13,321 nt of DNA from Spirochaetia bacterium (GCA_016195395.1 JACPZR010000175.1:1-13321), one strand, 5' to 3'; positions 1-7,610 are shown, counted from the stretch's first letter. Translations and numbers: made by a program. The notes: generated by a model not told the origin, from the sequence alone.

Positions 1-812
1 AGCCACTTGTCCGCCAGCTGCTTTTCGAGATCGTCGGTTTCGCCGGTGTCATCTTCTCCCAGTTCTTTGCGGATGGTCTCCATCTGTTTGCGCAGGTAGA
101 ATTCCCGCTGCATCTGGGCTGCGTCCTTTTCCACTTTGTCCCGGACTTCTTTCTCCATCACCAGTCTGTTGGTTTCTTCTATAAGATCCTTCTGGACGGT
201 GTCCATCTTCTCGTTTACGGAACTGATGCGCATGAAATCGATTTTCTCGCCGATTTCTTTCTGCGAAAAGAATACGATCTGGTTGGCCAGCGAGCTTGGG
301 TTCGTGATCCGACGCACAAAGCCCGTGATCTCGTCCGGAATGCCCGGATGATTTTCAACGTATCGGACAACGTGGGCCTGGAATTCGCGGTAACGTTCTT
401 CCGCGTGGTCTGTGATCTCTCCCACCGGTGTGATGCGCCCGCGGAGGTGCGGCGTATTCTGCGTGATTTCCAACAGTTCGATTTTCTGAATACCTTGGAG
501 AAAGACTTGAAAGCCGCCTTCACCCATGGGGAGGACGCGGTGGATCTCTGCCAGCGTTCCCGTTTTGTAGAGCTTGTCGAAGTCGACCTCTTCATCCTGG
601 GGGGAAATCTGCGTGAAGAGCGCGACCAACTGTCCCGGCTTACCGATTTTCTCAATCAGGTCCACGGATTCCGTCCGACCCACAAAAATCGGGAGCAGAA
701 CACCCGGGAGCACGACCGCGTTCCGGAGCGGAATGATGGCCGCTTCCGTGGGAACGTCTTTGAAATCAATTTCAGTGATGTTTTGGTCTGTGTAGTTGAT
801 CATTCGTTTCAT
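1..812 (-). CDS. lon: ATP-dependent protease Lon, N-terminal 270 residues (3' end outside window)
   Basis: Lon is a cytoplasmic AAA+ serine protease that unfolds and degrades misfolded and regulatory proteins. Only the substrate-binding N-domain and the start of the coiled-coil arm lie in the window; the ATPase and Ser-Lys protease domains would be beyond the left edge. Translating the minus strand gives the classic Lon opening, PLRNAVVLPGVLLPIFVGR at residues 28-46, and later the hallmark QREFYLRKQMETIRKELGE segment around residues 236-254. The frame is open to the edge. The start is ATG at 812-810: an in-frame TAG lies at 821-819, so no earlier start is possible; ATG at 803-801 (Met4) is the only close alternative. 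No Shine-Dalgarno sequence sits just before the start; instead a hairpin abuts it. The gene is divergent from the HtrA-type protease gene. Family identity is very secure; regulation is unknown. Confidence 0.95.
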   Translation of the reverse strand, partial: MKRMINYTDQNITEIDFKDVPTEAAIIPLRNAVVLPGVLLPIFVGRTESVDLIEKIGKPGQLVALFTQISPQDEEVDFDKLYKTGTLAEIHRVLPMGEGGFQVFLQGIQKIELLEITQNTPHLRGRITPVGEITDHAEERYREFQAHVVRYVENHPGIPDEITGFVRRITNPSSLANQIVFFSQKEIGEKIDFMRISSVNEKMDTVQKDLIEETNRLVMEKEVRDKVEKDAAQMQREFYLRKQMETIRKELGEDDTGETDDLEKQLADKW

Positions 813-856
813 AAGGAACTATGCCTTGCACTTCCCGTGCCGACAATAGGTTCCTT
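813..856 (-). promoter_or_regulatory. Hairpin directly before the lon start codon
   Basis: On the lon mRNA strand, AAGGAACCTAT (856-846) pairs with ATAGTTCCTT (822-813) through a 10-bp stem with one bulged C. The loop contains a second perfect stem, GCAC-GGGAA-GTGC. The 3' arm ends at the base before the ATG. The purine-rich AAGGAAGG just upstream, the only ribosome-binding-like sequence here, overlaps the 5' arm. The fold is seen directly; a role in translation control, for example temperature-dependent, is inference. Confidence 0.45.
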
Positions 857-972
857 CCTTGAGCGTGTTTGATGCCCTTCCCCGGCCGCCGCCTGACGAT
901 TTGACACGCTGGAAGCCAGAATGTCAGAGCCCCGCCCAGCCCAAACCAAATACACGCAGGCACCACGACCGT

Positions 973-1035
973 CCATTCAATTAGACGCTCGTGCTGTCCC
1001 GGGGAACTCCCCAGGGTCTAATTATTGTTCAATGG
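973..1035. repeat. Nested inverted repeat between lon and the HtrA gene
   Basis: AATTAGAC (979-986) is exactly inverted as GTCTAATT (1016-1023), and CCATT (973-977) as AATGG (1031-1035). Between them lies a second dyad, GGGGA-AC-TCCCC (1001-1012). Its place, about 100-160 bases from both start codons, suits an operator or a structured leader. No known operator consensus (CIRCE, LexA) matches. Symmetry is directly visible; function is inference. Confidence 0.45.
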
Positions 1036-1132
1036 TTAAAGAAAAAAAATCGGTTTCCGAACTATAGAAGGGTATTCCTGTGACGATCGTCGTCCGGGTA
1101 ACCCGTTTGGTTGCGGTTCGAGTGGAGGCAAA

Positions 1133-2191
1133 ATGGTTTCTTTGCGGAGTGCAGGTCTTTTAGCGTTTTCTGCGGTGCTGGCTCTTTCCCCTGCCTGGGC
1201 CCAGCAGGGCGGCCTCAAGGCGCCTGAGGGTATATCGGAAGAAGAATTCAAAGAAGCGGTCGCGCGCGCCCGTGGCGTAGAAATCGTATACCGCGCCATC
1301 TATGAGTCGGTCCGACCATCGGTGGTCCACATTGCGGCCCAAGTCACGCAGAAACGAGAGTCTCAATCCACCATGCCCGATCCGTTCTTCTTTTTTGGCC
1401 CCAACGGCCGGCCCATACCGCCGGTGCAGGTGCGGTCAGAGGGGACGGGGTTTTTTGTGGAGCAGAACCTGATCGTAACCAACAGCCACGTGGTGGGGAC
1501 CGCCAAAAAAGTGAAAGTCAAACTGTCTGACGGCCGCGTTTTGGACGGCGTTGTGCGTGGAACAGACGGATATTCCGACCTGGCTCTGATTGATGTCAAA
1601 GGAGCGGATAACGTTAAATCTGTGCGCATTGCCGATTCCGATTCGGTGCATGTGGGTGATCTTACCGTGGCAGTGGGAAATCCTATGGGTCTTGAGGGAA
1701 CGTTCACCACGGGAGTGGTGTCTGCCATCCGTCGTCCTTCACCGGACGGGCGCGCCGGCAAAGTCATTCAGACAGATGCGTCGATTAACGTTGGCAATTC
1801 CGGCGGACCGCTTCTTAATTTACGCGGAGAGGTCATTGGGATCAACTTCATGACGATTTCTCCCAACGGCGGTTCAGTTGGACTGGGCTTTGCCATTCCA
1901 ATGAACGAAGTGCGACCCGTGATCGCGGCGGTGAAAACATCCGGCAGCGTAGAGCGACCTTTCCTGGGGATTCAACTGGTCCCGGTTCCGCCGGACATTC
2001 AAAAAGAACGCGGCATCCTGCAGGGAGCTTTTGTGGTCAGCGTCTTGGAAGGGACGGGCGCGGAGAAGGCCGGCATCCAGCCGAATGACATCGTACTGAA
2101 AGCGGACAGTGAAGCAATCGTGGGTCCGGACGACCTTGTGAACTACGTGATCGGCAAGAAGCATGTGGGCGAACGAGTCGTCTTGCTTTGA
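1133..2191 (+). CDS. HtrA/DegP-family periplasmic serine protease, PDZ domain cut short
   Basis: This is an S1C serine protease that degrades damaged envelope proteins in the periplasm. A signal peptide covers residues 1-24 (cleavage after AWA or AWAQ). The trypsin-like domain spans about 45-265 with the triad His119 (TNSHVV), Asp149 (YSDLALIDV) and Ser223 (GNSGGPLLN). One PDZ domain starts at about 275 (RPFLGIQLVPV). The protein ends at residue 352 with GERVVLL, where family members continue through a final strand of the type xTVxRDGK and about 15-20 more residues, so the PDZ domain is truncated. The stop codon overlaps the start of the cyclase gene in TTGA. The start is ATG 1133, preceded by GTGGAGGC at good spacing. 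It is divergent from lon. Family call is secure; whether the truncated PDZ still folds, and the exact paralogue (DegP, DegQ, DegS or other), is unclear. Confidence 0.92.
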   Translation: MVSLRSAGLLAFSAVLALSPAWAQQGGLKAPEGISEEEFKEAVARARGVEIVYRAIYESVRPSVVHIAAQVTQKRESQSTMPDPFFFFGPNGRPIPPVQVRSEGTGFFVEQNLIVTNSHVVGTAKKVKVKLSDGRVLDGVVRGTDGYSDLALIDVKGADNVKSVRIADSDSVHVGDLTVAVGNPMGLEGTFTTGVVSAIRRPSPDGRAGKVIQTDASINVGNSGGPLLNLRGEVIGINFMTISPNGGSVGLGFAIPMNEVRPVIAAVKTSGSVERPFLGIQLVPVPPDIQKERGILQGAFVVSVLEGTGAEKAGIQPNDIVLKADSEAIVGPDDLVNYVIGKKHVGERVVLL

Positions 2192-3399
2192 CGATATTGT
2201 ACGTTGGCGCGGGATACGGTGTGCGCAATGAGATTCCCGCGCATTCGCTCCAGTCCATCTACGTGCTGGCGGTGATCAGTTTTTCCTACGCCGCTGCCAT
2301 GCTCTTTCTGACGCGCGCGGAGCGTTACCGCCCGTTCATGAAATACGTTTCCAGCGGATTGGATGTGGTGGTTCTAACCGCTGCTCTCTACGCATTCGGC
2401 TCTTTCAGGACTTTCAAGACGGAAGCCTTCCTCATCTACTTCTTGTGGATTGCGCTCGCGGCCATGAGGTTTTCCGTCAAGCTGACCCTTTTCACCGGGG
2501 GTTTGAGTGTGCTTGCATATTCGTTCGTGATCGCCGCCGCCATTTTTCAGGAGACGATTGTAACAGGCAGCATCACGGAGCACTTCACATCCTCGCGGGT
2601 CAGCCCCCTGAATCTGGGTCTGCGCCTTGCGTTTCTAACAGCGAGTTTCTCCGTGGCGGCCTATGTGGCGCGCTTGTACAGGGGGCTCGTCACCCAGTCG
2701 GTCACGAGCGAACTGGAAGCGGAGCGTTCCGCGCGCGAGAAGGAAGTGGTGCGGGAAACGTTATCGCGCTATGTGTCGCCGCTGGTAGCGGACAAAATTC
2801 TTGCGGAAGGCAGAAGCCTCACGAGTGAACGCAAAGCGGCGACCATTCTTTTCTGTGACATCCGCGGATTTACCCGGGTCAGCGAGACTATGGAGCCGGA
2901 AGAAGTGGTGTCTTTTTTAAACGATTACCTGGAGCGCATGGTTGACGTTATCTTTGAACATGGCGGCACTCTCGATAAGTTCGTGGGCGACGAGATCATG
3001 GCCGTGTACGGCGTTCCGGTAAGCTCCGGCCGCGACGAGGAGATGGCCGTGTTGTCGGCGCTCAAAATGAAGATGGTACTTGCAGATATGAACAAGCGCC
3101 GCGAAGCGCAGGGCAAAGACCCCGTGCGATTTGGAATCGGCATTCATACCGGTGACGTGGTGGCCGGCAACATCGGTTCTGAAAAGAGGATGGAATTCAC
3201 GGTCATAGGTCATGCGGTCAACGTAGCCCGTCGTGTGGAAGCTCTGAACAAGTTTCTAGAAACGGATCTCCTGCTGACAGAGAGCACGTATGAGCGCGTG
3301 CAGGGCTTGGTGGAAGTGGAGAAGCAGAAGCTGGTGCGCGTGAAAGGCATTGAAGAGCCCATCCAAACCTTCCGGGTTGTGGGCCGTCGCTCGCATTGA
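2188..3399 (+). CDS. Membrane-bound class III adenylate cyclase, N-terminus apparently truncated
   Basis: It should make cyclic AMP from ATP on the cytoplasmic side. The N-terminal half carries hydrophobic segments at about 1-12 (partial), 22-42, 56-73, 79-97, 99-120 and 141-163; then a charged linker (about 170-195); then the catalytic domain (about 213-400). Key residues are present: metal aspartates Asp224 (FCDIRGFT) and Asp268 (VGDEIM), Lys264 and Thr338 for adenine recognition, Asn345 and Arg349 for the transition state. The Lys/Thr pair is the type known from cyanobacterial CyaC enzymes. His342 replaces the common Asp of the IGDxVN motif. The first possible start is TTG 2188, inside TTGA with the HtrA stop; an in-frame stop at 2110-2112 excludes starts further upstream. 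No ribosome-binding site is visible, so translation would rely on coupling. The protein begins in mid-helix. The catalytic call is firm; the N-terminus is doubtful. Confidence 0.88.
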   Translation: MTILYVGAGYGVRNEIPAHSLQSIYVLAVISFSYAAAMLFLTRAERYRPFMKYVSSGLDVVVLTAALYAFGSFRTFKTEAFLIYFLWIALAAMRFSVKLTLFTGGLSVLAYSFVIAAAIFQETIVTGSITEHFTSSRVSPLNLGLRLAFLTASFSVAAYVARLYRGLVTQSVTSELEAERSAREKEVVRETLSRYVSPLVADKILAEGRSLTSERKAATILFCDIRGFTRVSETMEPEEVVSFLNDYLERMVDVIFEHGGTLDKFVGDEIMAVYGVPVSSGRDEEMAVLSALKMKMVLADMNKRREAQGKDPVRFGIGIHTGDVVAGNIGSEKRMEFTVIGHAVNVARRVEALNKFLETDLLLTESTYERVQGLVEVEKQKLVRVKGIEEPIQTFRVVGRRSH

Positions 3400-3440
3400 G
3401 AGGTTCTTGGTCTGTGCAACGCTTCCGGGTTTGACGAGAG

Positions 3441-5012
3441 TTATTGTTTTTGGGCCAATTTTCCGCCAATAGCACAGAGCGATCCGGGGTCGAGAGGAGG
3501 GCGTTCGCGCCTCATCAATGCGGCCGCTTCCTTTGACACGAAGACAGCCCCGCATGACTCAGGTTCCTTCTGCGCGGGCGCTATACCCGCGACGTTGATC
3601 TGCGACGCGAACGAGCAATTCATTGGCCTTGTGTCCCGGCCTGCCTGCAGAAGAAAGAGCGGGGTTTGCCCGGTCAGGGAGCAGTAGCCGCAGGAGGTTA
3701 CCTCCTCCAACTCTGTCCGCGCGTACACGTACGCGCTGTAGTGTCCCGGAAAGCGGCCCGCCCAGTCGAGCAAGGGCGACGGCAGGCGATCGCGGAACGC
3801 ATAGAATACCCCGCCCAATCCAATGTAGAGAAGGCAGACTACTGCCGCCAAAAATGCCTGCAGTCGTTTGGATGGAAGTGCACAGCTGGCGCCCCACACC
3901 AGGAACGGGAAGAGCATAGGAAAAAAATCGAACCGCTCATAGTAGGCATTGTCCCGGTAGAGATAGACAGCGACCATGTGGTAACCAAGGGCGCTTACGA
4001 TAACCGTGCAGAGAATCGCGGTCTGCTTGTTGTTTCGCCTCCACGCGAGGAAAGTGGAAACCGCTATACTGATTGTCGTGATCAGTATGAGGGCTTTCGA
4101 TGCCCTGGCCCCGCCCAGATTTTCCTGCATGAGAGATTTCCCAGAAATGCGAAAGTACCCAAGGAGAGGATCGGCCATGGTAACCCAGAAGTATCTTGCC
4201 GGGTCCATCACGAAGCGCCGGAGATACAGGTCGTGGTCGGTTTTGGAGATTACCTCCGGCGGCGTTGCGTATGAATGCTGCATTTCCTTTACGACATCCT
4301 GAAAAGCCGTGGGTGTTGAGAAGCTCGTCCCCGTGCATGCATCCACAGTCAGGCTCACAGCCAGCAGAGCAAAGCAGAACGATGCAAGACCCAGCAGCCC
4401 CACTCGCACGGGCCGCTCCATTCCCCTCATCGCAAGTGCCACCAGGGCCGCATAGAATGGTCCCCACACAAGCGTTGAGAACGCCACAGAGACGACGATG
4501 CCGAAGAGCGCACCCGACAGCATGATCAGTGGAAGATTCTTTTTCAGAAGCCCCCCATACGCGGCGCCCAGTGCGAACATAAGAAAAGCTTGGTTGAGAA
4601 CGTTATCTTCCAATGAGGCTGTAAGAACTTGTATCGTCGGTGTGAGGGAAAAAGCTGCTCCCAATAGAAATCCAATATCCCAGCGGTCAAAGAGAAGTCG
4701 ACCGAGGGTGACCGCTGCGGCAACGGCAAAGCAGAGAAATGAGCCGAAAAGAATCTGGAGCGATGTCAGTGGCGGGATGCCGATCTTCACTGCGAGCATC
4801 ACCGGCGCAAAGAGCAGCGTCTGGGCCGGATGCTGCCACATGATAGTGTGGCTTCCCGCAAAGATTCCCGGCAGGTAAACAAGCGTATCCGCGTCCACGC
4901 TGATCAGGCGTTGCGTTGTCAAATTTGAGAGTCCCAGTCCCAGGCAAAGTATCAAGATGCAGAACGCGGCAGCATTCGTTGCGTTGATCTTTTGGAGTAT
5001 TCGGTTATTCAT
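3441..5012 (-). CDS. Multi-pass membrane protein, possible GT-C type glycosyltransferase
   Basis: I do not recognise the exact family. The protein is 523 residues from the chosen start, with about 10 hydrophobic segments (first at about 14-31) and a soluble C-terminal tail from about 410 rich in cysteines (441, 444, 466, 487, 513). After the first helix comes an extracytoplasmic loop with SVDADTLVYLPG (38-49) and WQHP (59-62). An acidic pair close after the first helix is typical of GT-C sugar transferases that use lipid-linked donors, so a role in surface glycan or protein glycosylation is plausible but inferred. The frame is open up to TTG 5081; ATG 5012 is preferred because it places a short charged N-terminus before helix one, although no clear ribosome-binding site precedes any candidate. 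It converges with the cyclase gene, only 41 bases away, and follows the collar-protein gene on the same strand after a 288-base gap. Confidence 0.6.
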   Translation of the reverse strand: MNNRILQKINATNAAAFCILILCLGLGLSNLTTQRLISVDADTLVYLPGIFAGSHTIMWQHPAQTLLFAPVMLAVKIGIPPLTSLQILFGSFLCFAVAAAVTLGRLLFDRWDIGFLLGAAFSLTPTIQVLTASLEDNVLNQAFLMFALGAAYGGLLKKNLPLIMLSGALFGIVVSVAFSTLVWGPFYAALVALAMRGMERPVRVGLLGLASFCFALLAVSLTVDACTGTSFSTPTAFQDVVKEMQHSYATPPEVISKTDHDLYLRRFVMDPARYFWVTMADPLLGYFRISGKSLMQENLGGARASKALILITTISIAVSTFLAWRRNNKQTAILCTVIVSALGYHMVAVYLYRDNAYYERFDFFPMLFPFLVWGASCALPSKRLQAFLAAVVCLLYIGLGGVFYAFRDRLPSPLLDWAGRFPGHYSAYVYARTELEEVTSCGYCSLTGQTPLFLLQAGRDTRPMNCSFASQINVAGIAPAQKEPESCGAVFVSKEAAALMRRERPPLDPGSLCAIGGKLAQKQ

Positions 5013-5300
5013 GGGAGACACGAAGCGGCGTCGCATCCAGTTCTGTGTGCATGGATTCGTGGTCAAGCTTTTGGGCCACAAATGACAGGGGAAAGGTATG
5101 TGCGTAAACGGCCTTGAACATAGCCAGACGTTTCACATTGTGCGCCGCCGTTCAAAAACACGCGCGGGATACAATGCCAAAGACAGTCCACCCCGCACGC
5201 AAGCTGATGAAAGTTCAGGGAGCTTAGAGAACTTTAAACAGTGCGACCGCGACAACGGACCGGGGATGTCCCGGCACGCTGCGCGGCCTGTGGTTGCAGG
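5013..5300. other. Gap between collar-protein and membrane-protein genes
   Basis: These 288 bases hold no supported gene; the small rightward frame at 5098-5304 has no ribosome-binding site and no recognisable protein. On the leftward strand a short hairpin, CCGGG-ACATC-CCCGG, lies about 30-45 bases past the collar gene stop, without a T-run, so it is only a weak terminator candidate. The membrane-protein gene probably has its own promoter here, but I could not pick one out. Confidence 0.4.
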
Positions 5301-5891
5301 TTAGTTGTGGCGCATGCAGTAGGTCAGCGCTACGTTCTTGGGACGTGTTTCGCCGGCTGTGCGTGGCGCGCCGTTTGTGCCGTCTCCGACTGGATCCGTG
5401 ATGGTCAGGTCGATCGAGGAAAGGCCCCATGGTCCGCCGCCAAACGTTAGTCCGCCGCCATTGGGAGGAAGTATGCTCGTAATGTTGTTGTAACTCGCGC
5501 CGTGACGGTGCCCTTGAAACGCATCCAGCTGCAAGTTGCCGATGGCGCGTGCGCCGCTGGGGTCATTGCCACCTGCTCCCGTTCCAATGTCGTCGCGACC
5601 GCGGATGAATTGTCCACGCAGGTCAGGTGTTCCGTTGGTTCCGTCAGCGGGGGCCCAACCTTCCGGGCAGCTGGCCAGGTAGAAGGCCATGATGGCTCCT
5701 TCCGGCGCCGCGATGGCAAAGTTTTGGTTCATCTTGGCGGAGCTCAAGGTCTCCCCGGGTGAGAAGACGTTCATGGCCGCTGCCGCCGCAAAAATGCTCG
5801 TGGCAAGGAGGCCTGCGCCCAAGCCGACTCCTTTAAAGAATCCGCTCTTAAAGTATTCCATGACTTTGCTTCCAGTCTGGGTGGTTTTCAT
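5301..5891 (-). CDS. Exported phage-tail-collar-domain protein
   Basis: The 196-residue protein has an N-terminal export or anchor segment (about 18-40), then NVFSPGETLSSAKMNQNF (41-58), a motif often seen before coiled or collar regions of secreted fibre-like proteins. The collar domain follows: GAIMAFYLASCPEGWAPADG at 65-84, TPDLRGQFIRG at 88-98, and the C-terminal ETRPKNVALTYCMRHN at 181-196. These match the tail-collar family of phage fibre proteins and their chromosomal relatives. GHRH (127-130) resembles the His-rich metal sites of trimeric fibre tips. Cys75 and Cys192 could pair. The start is ATG 5891 because CGGAG precedes it at good spacing; GTG 5957 and ATG 5918 are in frame but weaker. 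It lies 73 bases after the lipoprotein gene, likely co-transcribed. No other phage gene is nearby, so this is a host surface protein rather than part of a prophage. The ligand is unknown. Confidence 0.8.
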   Translation of the reverse strand: MKTTQTGSKVMEYFKSGFFKGVGLGAGLLATSIFAAAAAMNVFSPGETLSSAKMNQNFAIAAPEGAIMAFYLASCPEGWAPADGTNGTPDLRGQFIRGRDDIGTGAGGNDPSGARAIGNLQLDAFQGHRHGASYNNITSILPPNGGGLTFGGGPWGLSSIDLTITDPVGDGTNGAPRTAGETRPKNVALTYCMRHN

Positions 5892-5964
5892 AGTAGTTTC
5901 TCCGTTTATGGATTTCATAGGTTTATTCCGCAATAAATATCTGAATTGATTTTCCACTCTGCGC

Positions 5965-7443
5965 TCAATTGAACACGCAGTTCACATCAAACACGCCTGC
6001 GCCAAACTGACAGTAGATGGCCGTCGTATGAACAAGGATGTTGTACGTCACAGTGTATCCGCCGACCGTTGCCGAGATGGTCCCGGACGTATCTGGAAAG
6101 ACGTTAGCTGCAAAGAATTTCCCGTAGTTGGCGGCGTCACCGAACGTTCCAAGACCCGCGCTCGCGCTGAATACAGGCTGCACAAACATGAAGTTATTGT
6201 ACGCATCGTATCCGGCCGCATCCAGTTGGGTTACGCTGTTGCCGTCTACGTTCAGCGGATTGGGGAGCACAGCATCATTGTAGAGAACTTCGATTCTGTT
6301 CATCAACCCGGGATACACATTGATCGTCTGGGACACATTCAAGCCGCCGTAGGCTGCCTGCAAAAATGAGGTTCCTATGATCTGGGCAGTGTAACGCGCG
6401 CTGATCCATGTGGGCCGGCTGGTAACACCTTTCCCGCCCGCGAAGGTGAGCGTGTCTGCGGGGACCGGGAAGAATGTGGCGGATGAAGTTCCCTTTACCT
6501 GCACTGTCAAATCCCGTGAAAATCCTGCGCTCATCTGCGTGACCACCGTTTGAAAGCGGATGGGCGTGGCCGCGTCCTGAACATCTCCCACGATCGTGGA
6601 AAGCGCTGCCGGAGCTGTGAGCGGGTTGGCGCCCCGTTTGTTGAGAGAGTCGTAGGCTTCGATATAATACTGCAGTCCAGCAGCTGTGACATCCGTGCCG
6701 GGAATCTTGGCGGTATAGAACTGCCCAGATCCGTCGTTTGCGTCCGGCTGCATTGCAATGCTCTTGAACGCTCCGCCGCTTCCTGCTGTGCGGTAGTAGA
6801 GGCGCACCGTGGCGATGGCAGATCCCGCGTCCCAGTCCGTAATGCTTGAGCGCACAGTCACCGGCAGTCCCTGAATGGGGGTTGCTGGAAAGAATGTCGC
6901 TCCGCCGATGGTGGGTGCGTTGTTGCCGATCGACAGAAGCTGTGCAGTCAGCACGTACGTCGAAAAGTGATAGATGGACGCGCTGACGCAGTGGGTCACC
7001 GGGTTCACATCCCCGCCCATGCTGATCAGCTCGCCGGTCTCCTGGTTCAGATATTGAATCTGAAGTGTGCGCTCCTGCAGACCACGCGCCACCACGTCTT
7101 TCGCGTCGTAGCAGATCGAGAGCGTTGCCGGTTTGTTGAATTGAAGCTTCTCTGGACCAAACGCGTAGGCGGCTTGCAGCGGTACGGTGGATTCCCGTGC
7201 CTCCGGCAGAGCCGTCTCGTTATACGTAATGGTAACGTCTTCTTCAACAGCCCCCCGCGGCACCGTCAGCGACATGGTCGGCTGCTGGATGGTTCCCCCG
7301 CCCCATGGTGTGACTCGCATTGAAGCCGCGCCGATGAGCAACAGCCGATCCGCGATCGACTGCCGATGGTCTCCCGGCAGATATTGACAACTGACTGCCA
7401 GCGTGACGAGCAGGCCGAGAGCCAGTGTTTTGCCTGGTTTCAT
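5965..7443 (-). CDS. Large beta-rich surface lipoprotein with ZU5-like and Ig-like regions
   Basis: The 492-residue protein starts with a lipoprotein signal (MKPGKTLALGLLVTLAVSC) with lipid-acceptor Cys19. Residues about 45-165 resemble a ZU5-type beta domain: GGTIQQPTMSLTVPRGAV, then FGPEKLQFNKPATLSICY, ending in HFSTYVLT. About 178-290 is Ig/fibronectin-like (VTVRSSITDWDAGSAIATV, then LQYYIEAYDS). A further beta-rich part (290-470) ends in a short tail with Cys478 and Cys489; Cys111 and Cys152 may pair within the ZU5 region. No enzyme motif is visible. A structural or adhesive role at the outer membrane is inferred. The start is secure: AAGGAGG lies eight bases before ATG 7443. It is followed by the collar-protein gene and preceded on the same strand by the FecR and sigma genes, so it may be a regulatory target of that pair. 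Domain assignments are by eye; lipoprotein status is firm. Confidence 0.75.
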   Translation of the reverse strand: MKPGKTLALGLLVTLAVSCQYLPGDHRQSIADRLLLIGAASMRVTPWGGGTIQQPTMSLTVPRGAVEEDVTITYNETALPEARESTVPLQAAYAFGPEKLQFNKPATLSICYDAKDVVARGLQERTLQIQYLNQETGELISMGGDVNPVTHCVSASIYHFSTYVLTAQLLSIGNNAPTIGGATFFPATPIQGLPVTVRSSITDWDAGSAIATVRLYYRTAGSGGAFKSIAMQPDANDGSGQFYTAKIPGTDVTAAGLQYYIEAYDSLNKRGANPLTAPAALSTIVGDVQDAATPIRFQTVVTQMSAGFSRDLTVQVKGTSSATFFPVPADTLTFAGGKGVTSRPTWISARYTAQIIGTSFLQAAYGGLNVSQTINVYPGLMNRIEVLYNDAVLPNPLNVDGNSVTQLDAAGYDAYNNFMFVQPVFSASAGLGTFGDAANYGKFFAANVFPDTSGTISATVGGYTVTYNILVHTTAIYCQFGAGVFDVNCVFN

Positions 7444-7610
7444 TCCACATTCCTCCTTTGTAGTTTGGAGGCAGCGCCGGCGGACCGACCCCGCACCCTC
7501 GGGGGGAATAGGGCCTAGGGATTACGTTTTCTCAAAAAAACGCGGACGGTGGGAATTTTTTTGAAAGCGTCGTTCGCGCCGCTGTGGGTGCCTTGTACGG
7601 GCGCCTCTGA
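7444..7610 (-). other. Gap upstream of the lipoprotein gene, weak promoter candidate
   Basis: It contains the AAAGGAGG ribosome-binding site and an A/T-rich inverted repeat, CGTTTT-CTCAAA-AAAACG (7525-7542). On the leftward strand TTGAGA (7535-7530) with CCTATT (7512-7507) at 17-base spacing is a poor sigma-70-like pair. I see no good terminator for the FecR gene, so read-through into the lipoprotein gene is possible. Confidence 0.3.

Larger units (their letters stand above)
813..1132. other. Divergent lon / HtrA intergenic region
   Basis: This 320-base stretch separates two outward-facing protease genes and must hold both promoters. I see no convincing gene: a short leftward frame starting near 966 begins with a hydrophobic stretch but overlaps the lon start and lacks a ribosome-binding site. 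Contents are the hairpin abutting lon, a nested inverted repeat at 973-1035, and an A-rich run near 1039-1048. No -35/-10 pair with good spacing was found for either gene. A good ribosome-binding site, GGAGG near 1123-1128, precedes the HtrA start. Confidence 0.6.

Noticed and set aside
348..872. Long rightward open frame opposite lon
   Set aside because: The leftward strand encodes unmistakable Lon sequence here; the opposite frame has no family likeness and no ribosome-binding site.
772..966. Leftward small frame starting with a hydrophobic stretch upstream of lon
   Set aside because: It overlaps the lon start in another frame, has no ribosome-binding site, and its second half looks like random translation.
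1001..1021. GGAACT followed by GTCTAA, resembling the two halves of an extracytoplasmic-stress sigma (RpoE) promoter
   Set aside because: Only about 9 bases separate the halves, whereas such promoters need about 15-17; the sequences are better explained as parts of the inverted repeats.
2183..2195. CTTTGAC at the HtrA stop, identical to the core of the release-factor-2 programmed +1 frameshift site
   Set aside because: There is no upstream AGGGGG-like stimulator at the right distance, and the +1 frame closes after about 13 residues without restoring the PDZ end or entering the cyclase frame. It is probably chance.
5301..5891. Tail-collar domain as evidence of a prophage
   Set aside because: No capsid, terminase, portal, integrase or lysis genes surround it, and the protein has its own export signal, so a chromosomal surface protein is more likely.
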